6,475 nucleotides of DNA. Origin: Lysobacterales bacterium (lineage in GTDB: Bacteria; Pseudomonadota; Gammaproteobacteria; Xanthomonadales; SZUA-36). How positions within the stretch are numbered: the first letter of the stretch is position 1; each line of letters opens with the position of its first letter. Both the position numbers and the translations under genes were made by a program. The stretch covers positions 1 through 6,475 of the forward strand of contig JABSSV010000109.1 of NCBI GenBank assembly GCA_013213875.1, written 5' to 3'. Below are positions 1-4,296 of the stretch, piece after piece. The notes under the pieces are model-generated. The model was not told where the DNA came from, made no database searches, and worked only from the letters and a program-made list of their open reading frames with translations.

Positions 1-787
1 CCAGGGTGGCGTGCTGGCCGGTGACGTGAAAGATGTGCTGCTGCTGGACGTGACCCCGCTGTCGCTGGGTATTGAAACCCTGGGTGGCGTCATGACCAAG
101 CTGATCGAGAAGAACACGACGATTCCCACCAAGGCATCGCAGACCTTCTCCACGGCGGAAGACAACCAGACTGCGGTCACCGTGCATGTGCTCCAGGGCG
201 AGCGTGACATGGCATCGGCCAACAAGTCGCTAGCGCGTTTCGATCTGGCGGGTATTCAGCCCGCACCGCGCGGCATGCCGCAGATCGAAGTGACCTTCGA
301 TATCGATGCGAATGGCATCATGCATGTGAGCGCCAAGGACCAGGCCACCGGTAAGGAGCAGCGCATCGAGATTAAAGCAGGCTCCGGTTTGTCTGAGGAC
401 GAGATCAACAAAATGGTGGAAGACGCCGAAGCGCATGCTGAGGAAGACCGTCAGTTCCAGGAGTTGGTCACGGCCCGTAACCAGGCAGACGCCATGGTCC
501 ATGCAACCAAGAGCACGCTGAAAGATATGGGTGAGAAGGTCGGCAACGAAGACCGCGCCAATATCGAAGCAGCTCTGGCCAAGGTGGAAGAGGCCATGAA
601 GGGCGATGATAAGGCGGCCATCGATGCGGCGGTGGAGCAGCTGTCCCAGGCGGGGCAGGTTATCTACCAGCAGGCGGCAGCGGAAGCGCAGGCGGAGGCC
701 GAGCAGGCTGACAGCCCGGAAGCCGCCGCTGACGACGTGGTTGACGCCGAGTTTGAAGAAGTGGACGAAGATAAGAAAGCTTCTTAA
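1..787 (+). CDS. dnaK: Molecular chaperone DnaK (Hsp70), C-terminal part, 5' end outside window
   Basis: This is the 3' part of the Hsp70 chaperone DnaK, a cytoplasmic ATP-driven chaperone that works with DnaJ and GrpE. The first full codon is at position 2, and 261 residues are visible, corresponding to about residue 378 onward of the roughly 638-residue E. coli protein. Seen in order are the interdomain linker DVLLLDVTPLS (fragment residues 11-21), the beta-sandwich substrate-binding domain with NTTIPTK, FSTAEDNQ and HVLQGER, then APRGMPQIEVTFDIDANGI and HVSAKD. The helical lid follows (about residues 131-228), and then an Ala/Glu-rich tail ending DDVVDAEFEEVDEDKKAS. The nucleotide-binding domain lies to the left of the window. 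The reading frame is intact and ends in tandem TAA TAA stops, followed by an intrinsic terminator. Conservation is very high, so the assignment is secure. Confidence 0.98.
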   Translation, partial: QGGVLAGDVKDVLLLDVTPLSLGIETLGGVMTKLIEKNTTIPTKASQTFSTAEDNQTAVTVHVLQGERDMASANKSLARFDLAGIQPAPRGMPQIEVTFDIDANGIMHVSAKDQATGKEQRIEIKAGSGLSEDEINKMVEDAEAHAEEDRQFQELVTARNQADAMVHATKSTLKDMGEKVGNEDRANIEAALAKVEEAMKGDDKAAIDAAVEQLSQAGQVIYQQAAAEAQAEAEQADSPEAAADDVVDAEFEEVDEDKKAS

Positions 788-806
788 TAAAAGCTCTTAA
801 GTAAAT

Positions 807-835
807 AAAAAACCCCGCGTTTTGCGGGGTTTTTT
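807..835 (+). terminator. Rho-independent terminator of dnaK
   Basis: Six A residues (807-812), CCCCGC (813-818), a five-base loop GTTTT, GCGGGG (824-829) and six T residues (830-835) form a perfect stem of up to 12 pairs with a U-tract. It lies 19 bases after the tandem stop codons of dnaK. Because the A-tract mirrors the T-tract, it could terminate in both directions. It separates dnaK transcription from dnaJ, at least in part. Confidence 0.93.
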
Positions 836-963
836 ATGAGAAAAGTATCTTTTTTCGGCAAGCTTTTCAGTGGGCCGGACGGGACGTCACCTGAGGCTCG
901 GCCTGGGCGCTGAGTGTGACGGACAGCCGTCGCCAAGGGCGCGGCGACTTTCCGTGCCGGGCG
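836..963. other. Non-coding spacer between dnaK terminator and dnaJ promoter
   Basis: I see no convincing gene here. Two GC-rich inverted repeats are visible: CGTCAC (885-890) with GTGACG (916-921), and GTCGCC (929-934) with GGCGAC (943-948) around an eight-base loop. Neither is followed by a T-tract, so they are not obvious terminators. The short open frames that cross this stretch have no recognisable protein features. It could hold binding sites for regulators or simply be spacer. Confidence 0.4.
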
Positions 964-992
964 CTTGAAACCCTTGGTTTTAAGCCGCATCT
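964..992 (+). promoter_or_regulatory. Heat-shock (sigma-32 type) promoter for dnaJ
   Basis: CTTGAAA at 964-970 matches the sigma-32 -35 consensus (CTTGAAA) exactly. After a 14-base spacer, CCGCATCT at 985-992 matches the -10 consensus CCCCATNT at every defined position except the third. The spacing is within the usual range for this sigma factor. Transcription would start near 999, giving a dnaJ leader of roughly 65 bases. It lies downstream of the dnaK terminator, so dnaJ (and dapB behind it) can be heat-induced on its own. The motif is seen in the sequence; its activity is inferred. Confidence 0.8.
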
Positions 993-1065
993 CAACTGCA
1001 GACGAAGCTCAAGCGTGCGGCCACCGGGAGGGATTGGCACGGCGCGAAACAGGAACAGAACAGCG

Positions 1066-2193
1066 ATGGCAAAACGCGATTACTACGAGGTGCTCGGCGT
1101 CGAACGGGGAGCGAACGCCGCGGACATCAAAAAAGCCTATCGGCGACTGGCCATGAAGCATCATCCGGACCGCAATCCGGATGATGAGGCCGCCCAGCAG
1201 AAGTTTACCGAGGCCCAGGAGGCCTATGACGTACTAAAGGATGACCAAAAGCGGGCGGCCTATGACCAGTTTGGCCATGCGGGCGTAGACCCGGCGGCTG
1301 CTGGCGGGCCGGGTGGCGGCTTCCACGGTGACCCCGGTGACATCTTCGGCGATATCTTTGGCGATATTTTTGGCCGCGGTGGCCGCGCTTCGCGGCAGAC
1401 CCAGCGTGGGTCAGATCTGCGCTTTGCCATGGAGTTGGATCTGGAAGAGGCCGTTTCCGGTGTGGAGCGTGAAATCCGCGTTCCTACCCTCGGCGTCTGT
1501 AAAGTCTGTGATGGCTCTGGCGCCACGGACGGGAAGACGGAGACCTGTGATACCTGCGGCGGTGTGGGCCAGGTGCGCATGCAGCAGGGGATTTTTTCCG
1601 TGCAGCAGACCTGCCCGAGCTGCCATGGCACCGGCCAGCGTATCGCCAACCCCTGCAGCAACTGTAACGGCCAGGGTCGTGTTAGAGAAACGCGCACGCT
1701 GGCGGTGAAGGTGCCTGCGGGCGTTGACAATGGCGACCGGATTCGCCTGGCCGGTGAAGGCGAAGCGGGCCCCAACGGGGCCGCGCCGGGTGATCTCTAC
1801 GTGGAAGTGCGCGTGCGTCCTCATCCGATCTTCGAGCGTGATGGCGACAATCTTTACTGTGAGGTGCCCATTCCCTTTGCTACCGCAGCGCTGGGCGGTG
1901 AGTTGGATCTGCCCACGCTAGACGGGCAGGTGAAGCTGAAGATTCCAGCGGAAACGCAGAGCGGCAAAATGTTCCGCCTGCGTGGCAAGGGCGTGCAGTC
2001 CGTGCGCTCCAGAAGCCGCGGCGATCTCATGTGTCGCGTGGCGCTGGAGACGCCCGTGCGTCTGACGCGGGAGCAGAAGGAGCTGTTGCAGCAATTTCAG
2101 GCCAGCTATACCGATGCCAACTCCCAGCACAACCCGCGCTCCCATTCCTGGCTGCAGGGCGTGCGTGAGTTCTTTGACCGGATGACCTCCTGA
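1066..2193 (+). CDS. dnaJ: Chaperone DnaJ (Hsp40)
   Basis: This encodes a type I Hsp40 of 375 residues, essentially the family length (E. coli 376). It delivers unfolded proteins to DnaK and stimulates its ATPase. The J domain (about 1-70) carries the essential HPD at residues 33-35. A short Gly/Phe region follows, with three tandem GDIF units (residues 91-102), the DIF motif also seen in E. coli. Four CxxCxGxG zinc-binding repeats have cysteines at 145/148, 161/164, 183/186 and 197/200. The C-terminal substrate-binding and dimerisation domains include HPIFERDGDNLYCEVPI and LPTLDGQVKLKIP. The ATG at 1066 (MAKRDYYEVLGV) is the standard N-terminus. The frame is open about 50 codons further upstream, but that extension is not DnaJ-like and overlaps the promoter. 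The nearest Shine-Dalgarno candidate, AGGA at 1051-1054, is weak and 11 bases from the start. The stop overlaps the dapB start. Confidence 0.98.
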   Translation: MAKRDYYEVLGVERGANAADIKKAYRRLAMKHHPDRNPDDEAAQQKFTEAQEAYDVLKDDQKRAAYDQFGHAGVDPAAAGGPGGGFHGDPGDIFGDIFGDIFGRGGRASRQTQRGSDLRFAMELDLEEAVSGVEREIRVPTLGVCKVCDGSGATDGKTETCDTCGGVGQVRMQQGIFSVQQTCPSCHGTGQRIANPCSNCNGQGRVRETRTLAVKVPAGVDNGDRIRLAGEGEAGPNGAAPGDLYVEVRVRPHPIFERDGDNLYCEVPIPFATAALGGELDLPTLDGQVKLKIPAETQSGKMFRLRGKGVQSVRSRSRGDLMCRVALETPVRLTREQKELLQQFQASYTDANSQHNPRSHSWLQGVREFFDRMTS

Positions 2194-2894
2194 TGGACGG
2201 CGCACCCCGCCTGGCAGTGCATGGTGCCGGACGAATGGGTGCGCGCGTGGCGGCCATGGCTGCCGATGCGGGCATGGCGCTGGTCGCGGTGGTGGACCGC
2301 CAGCAGTCTGGTGCGCTTAGGTTGCCCAGGGTGGGGTCGTTGGCAGGGCTGCCTGCGGTGGATGTGTTAATCGATTTCAGCCTGCCAGATGGGGCGGTGG
2401 CCGCGGCCCACTGGTGTGGCGCGCATGGTGTGCCGCTGGTGAGCGGCACCACGGGCCTCCACGCGGCCCAGTGGGAGGCGCTGGAGCAGGCGGCGGCCAA
2501 GGTGCCAGTCCTGCACGCCAGCAACTTCAGTCCCGGTCTCAACGCGCTGCGTTTATTGCTGCCCCGGCTGCAACAACTACTGGGCACCGAGGCCAAGGTC
2601 TCTTTGCTGGACGTGCATCATGTGCACAAGCAGGACGCGCCCTCGGGTACCGCATTGGCTCTCCGGGCATCGCTGGGGCGTGAGGACCTGCCCATTGAAA
2701 GCCGCCGCGAAGGCGAGGTGGTCGGTGATCACAGCGTGCGTTTTGAGCTGCCGCATGAAACGCTGACGCTGCAGCATCAGGCGCAGGACCGCGATCTCTT
2801 TGCCGCCGGTGCCCTGCGCGCAGCGCGCTGGCTGTTGCAGCAGCCAGCCGGTTTCTACGGTCCCGACCAGTGGCTGGGTTCCAAGGGGCCCTGA
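2193..2894 (+). CDS. dapB: 4-hydroxy-tetrahydrodipicolinate reductase, short form
   Basis: DapB reduces 4-hydroxy-tetrahydrodipicolinate with NAD(P)H in the cytoplasm, on the way to diaminopimelate and lysine. The 233-residue protein has an N-terminal Rossmann fold with GAGRMG (11-16), the acidic cofactor-binding end of strand 2 (VVDR, 33-36), IDFS (60-63), GTTG (85-88) and ASNFSPG (109-115). The family signature HHVHK (142-146) plus DAPSGTA (148-154) holds the catalytic His pair, the Lys and the substrate-binding S/G/T. The end GALRAARWL is also typical. It is about 40 residues shorter than E. coli DapB (273). The losses fall in the loop after the second strand and in the segment where E. 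coli has IGFATVR, leaving only SRREGEVVGDHSVRF. Its ATG shares one base with the dnaJ TGA, with no good ribosome site (only GGA at 2180-2182), suggesting translational coupling to dnaJ. Identity is firm; full activity is inferred from intact active-site motifs. Confidence 0.95.
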   Translation: MDGAPRLAVHGAGRMGARVAAMAADAGMALVAVVDRQQSGALRLPRVGSLAGLPAVDVLIDFSLPDGAVAAAHWCGAHGVPLVSGTTGLHAAQWEALEQAAAKVPVLHASNFSPGLNALRLLLPRLQQLLGTEAKVSLLDVHHVHKQDAPSGTALALRASLGREDLPIESRREGEVVGDHSVRFELPHETLTLQHQAQDRDLFAAGALRAARWLLQQPAGFYGPDQWLGSKGP

Positions 2895-2900
2895 CAGCCG

Positions 2901-2932
2901 CATAAAACACCTTTCCCGTGTCTTTTTCATGG
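2901..2932 (+). terminator. Possible weak terminator after dapB
   Basis: ACAC (2907-2910) pairs with GTGT (2918-2921) around CTTTCCC. An upstream A-run (2904-2907) faces a T-run (2923-2927), and CAT (2901-2903) can pair with ATG (2929-2931) if small bulges are allowed. It sits just after the dapB stop codon and is followed by T residues, as in an intrinsic terminator. The GC-poor, bulged stem makes it weak at best, and it overlaps the -35 region of the proposed carA promoter. Confidence 0.3.
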
Positions 2933-2943
2933 ACTTGGAAAGG
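2910..2943. repeat. Seven-base perfect inverted repeat near the carA promoter
   Basis: CCTTTCC (2910-2916) and GGAAAGG (2937-2943) are perfect inverted copies separated by 20 bases, and they flank the -35 region of the carA promoter candidate. The arrangement could be a dyad operator or an RNA stem ending the dapB transcript. A repeat this short could also arise by chance. Confidence 0.35.
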
Positions 2944-2959
2944 GCCTATCCAGTACAAT
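2930..2959 (+). promoter_or_regulatory. Candidate sigma-70 promoter for carA(B)
   Basis: TACAAT at 2954-2959 matches the TATAAT -10 consensus at five of six positions. TGGACT at 2930-2935 matches TTGACA at four of six, with an 18-base spacer. Start would be near 2966, giving a leader of about 120 bases before carA. The better-looking TTGGAA (2935-2940) is only 13 bases from the -10 and is not usable as its partner. The location between dapB and carA fits. This call is motif-based only. Confidence 0.5.
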
Positions 2960-2961
2960 CC

Positions 2962-2984
2962 TGTCGCTTAGAACACGATGTCCG
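2962..2984 (+). promoter_or_regulatory. Possible ArgR-like operator motifs at the carA start region
   Basis: TGTCGC at 2962-2967 equals the core of the half-site described for the Pseudomonas-type arginine regulator ArgR, and a related TGTCCG occurs at 2979-2984. Both lie at or just past the proposed transcription start, where a repressor would block carA. The spacing between copies (17 bases) and the following AA positions do not fit the full consensus well, so this is tentative. Arginine control of carAB is expected because carbamoyl phosphate feeds arginine synthesis. Confidence 0.2.
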
Positions 2985-3034
2985 GTGCTAGCTGCTTGGC
3001 TGCTGCCCCGGGTGGAAAAACCATAGACATCTAA
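2978..3034 (+). CDS. Putative 18-residue carA leader peptide
   Basis: ATG at 2978 opens an 18-codon frame, MSGASCLAAAPGGKTIDI, ending at TAA 3032-3034. It lies wholly within the proposed carA leader RNA, and its stop codon sits exactly at the foot of the strong stem-loop 3033-3065. That is the geometry expected of a leader peptide whose translation affects a downstream hairpin. Against it, there is no clear Shine-Dalgarno sequence, the ATG is only about 12 bases from the inferred transcript start, and there is no run of Arg codons. It could be a chance short frame. No similarity to any known protein is claimed. Confidence 0.3.
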   Translation: MSGASCLAAAPGGKTIDI

Positions 3035-3065
3035 GCGGGAACAGCCTCAACGGGCTTTCCCGTTT
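3033..3065 (+). promoter_or_regulatory. Strong stem-loop in the carA leader (attenuator-like)
   Basis: AAGCGGGAA (3033-3041) pairs with TTTCCCGTTT (through 3057-3065), and AGCC (3043-3046) pairs with GGCT (3053-3056). The result is thirteen pairs with one bulged C at 3042, one G-T pair and a six-base loop. Only three T residues end the 3' arm, and they are followed by CGCG, so simple intrinsic termination would be weak. It ends 10 bases before the carA ribosome-binding site. It could act in pyrimidine- or translation-dependent attenuation, as an RNA stabiliser, or as the end of readthrough dapB RNA. Confidence 0.55.
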
Positions 3066-3074
3066 CGCGTATCT

Positions 3075-3080
3075 GGAGGT
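3075..3080 (+). promoter_or_regulatory. Strong Shine-Dalgarno site fixing the TTG start of carA
   Basis: GGAGGT lies five bases before the TTG at 3086 and is nearly a full match to the anti-Shine-Dalgarno sequence. It supports TTG as the true start. The next residues (ALKAILALADG) align with the usual CarA N-terminus, and there is no in-frame ATG nearby that would keep it. Confidence 0.85.
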
Positions 3081-3085
3081 AGGCT

Positions 3086-4240
3086 TTGGCCCTCAAAGCA
3101 ATTCTCGCACTGGCAGATGGCAGCATCTTCCATGGACAGGCGATCGGTGCAGCTGGAGAAAGCGTCGGTGAGGTGGTGTTCAACACTGCCATGACCGGCT
3201 ACCAGGAGATCTTGACCGATCCTTCCTATGCCCGTCAGCTGGTGACGCTGACGTTCCCCCATATCGGCAACACGGGCTGCAATGCCGCGGACGAAGAGGC
3301 AGCAGGCCCCATGGCGGCCGGCCTGATCATCCGTGACTTGCCGCTCCTGACCAGCAACTGGCGCAGTGAGGAGACGCTGACCGAGTATCTGCAGCGCCAC
3401 CAGGTGGTGGGTATTGCGGGTATCGATACGCGCCGCCTGACCCGCATCCTGCGCGAAAAAGGCGCTCAGGGTGGCTGCCTGCTGTGTGGCGAGACGGTGG
3501 ATGAGGCGGAGGCGCTGGCCAAGGCCCAGGCTTTTCCCGGCATGGCTGGCATGGATCTCGCGCGGGAGGTCACCACGGCCAGCGCTTACAGCTGGAGCGA
3601 GGGCAGCCTGGACCTGGACAGCGGCGAATGGGCCACCAGTGATGAGCGCTTCCACGTGGTGGCCTATGACTTTGGTATCAAGCGCAACATTCTGCGCATG
3701 CTGGCGGATCGCGGCTGCCGCATGACCGTGGTGCCGGCTAACACCCCGGCCAGTCAGGTCCTGGCACTGAATCCGGATGGCGTGTTCCTGTCCAACGGCC
3801 CCGGTGATCCGGAGCCCTGTGACTACGCTATTGAGGCGATTCGGGCGCTGCTGGAAACGGACCTGCCTATTTTTGGTATTTGCCTGGGGCATCAGCTGCT
3901 GGCCCTGGCCGCCGGTGCGCGGACCCAGAAGATGAAGTTTGGCCATCATGGTGCCAATCATCCGGTTCAGGATCTGGACAGCAAGCAGGTGATGATCACC
4001 AGCCAGAACCATGGCTTCGCCGTGGACGAGGACTCGCTGCCGGAGCGCTTGCGCAGCACCCACCGCTCGCTGTTTGATGACAGCTTGCAGGGTATTGCCT
4101 TTACCGACCGCGCGGCCTACAGCTTCCAGGGTCACCCGGAGGCCAGTCCCGGACCCCATGATATCCAGCCGCTGTTTGACCGTTTCATCGCGCATATGGA
4201 AGCGCGTTCAGGCCGTCAGGCGGTCACGCAAGAAGCATGA
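3086..4240 (+). CDS. carA: Carbamoyl-phosphate synthase small (glutaminase) subunit
   Basis: CarA hydrolyses glutamine and channels ammonia to CarB for carbamoyl-phosphate synthesis, the shared precursor of pyrimidines and arginine. The protein has 384 residues, typical for the family. The N-terminal domain shows GYQEILTDPSY (38-48) and ends in the IDTRRLTRILREKGAQ segment. The C-terminal class I glutamine amidotransferase domain shows VVAYDFGIKRNILR, NGPGDP (237-242), the nucleophile Cys266 in FGICLGHQ, and the catalytic His350/Glu352 in SFQGHPEASPGPHD. All catalytic residues are present. The start is TTG with a strong ribosome site; as I recall, UUG starts are also known for carA in E. coli and Pseudomonas. 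carB follows after 56 bases, so the two are very probably one operon. A 382-codon frame opposite this gene is a by-product of codon bias. Confidence 0.98.
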   Translation: MALKAILALADGSIFHGQAIGAAGESVGEVVFNTAMTGYQEILTDPSYARQLVTLTFPHIGNTGCNAADEEAAGPMAAGLIIRDLPLLTSNWRSEETLTEYLQRHQVVGIAGIDTRRLTRILREKGAQGGCLLCGETVDEAEALAKAQAFPGMAGMDLAREVTTASAYSWSEGSLDLDSGEWATSDERFHVVAYDFGIKRNILRMLADRGCRMTVVPANTPASQVLALNPDGVFLSNGPGDPEPCDYAIEAIRALLETDLPIFGICLGHQLLALAAGARTQKMKFGHHGANHPVQDLDSKQVMITSQNHGFAVDEDSLPERLRSTHRSLFDDSLQGIAFTDRAAYSFQGHPEASPGPHDIQPLFDRFIAHMEARSGRQAVTQEA

Positions 4241-4296
4241 AAGTAAATTAATTAAATACTGTTAGTTATTGATAAATAGACAGATAGAGCGACACC
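4241..4296. other. AT-rich carA-carB spacer
   Basis: This 56-base spacer is about 27% GC by count, against a clearly GC-rich background. It includes the palindrome TTAATTAA (4248-4255), a GATAAAT stretch (4271-4277) that weakly resembles a -10 box, and two copies of ATAGA (4276-4280, 4284-4288). TAGAG at 4285-4289 is the only ribosome-site candidate for carB. There is no room for the extra reading frame that separates carA and carB in some pseudomonads. It may be an unstructured, ribosome-accessible region that helps carB initiation. Confidence 0.5.

Noticed and set aside
784..990. Minus-strand 68-codon frame across the dnaK-dnaJ spacer
   Set aside because: It runs through the dnaK terminator and the dnaJ promoter, has a basic low-complexity product, and has no supporting motif.
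1014..1041. Possible RNA thermometer in the dnaJ leader (CGTGC pairing with GCACG)
   Set aside because: The five-pair stem does not cover the nearest ribosome-site candidate (1051-1054) or the start codon, and there is no ROSE or fourU-like pairing.
916..1065. N-terminal extension of dnaJ from an upstream ATG
   Set aside because: The extra 50 residues are not DnaJ-like, the extension would cover the sigma-32 promoter, and MAKRDYYEVLGV at 1066 is the family N-terminus.
1336..1371. Three tandem GDIF repeats in DnaJ as a novel expansion
   Set aside because: E. coli DnaJ has the equivalent DIFGDVFGDIFG, so this is the ordinary DIF motif of the Gly/Phe region.
2935..2959. TTGGAA with TACAAT as the carA promoter
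   Set aside because: The spacer would be only 13 bases, too short for a sigma-70 promoter. TGGACT at 2930 gives an acceptable 18-base spacing.
3047..4195. Long open frame (382 codons) on the minus strand opposite carA
   Set aside because: It lies almost wholly antisense to an intact carA with all catalytic residues. The translation has no recognisable domain, and such frames are expected opposite GC-rich genes with strong codon bias.
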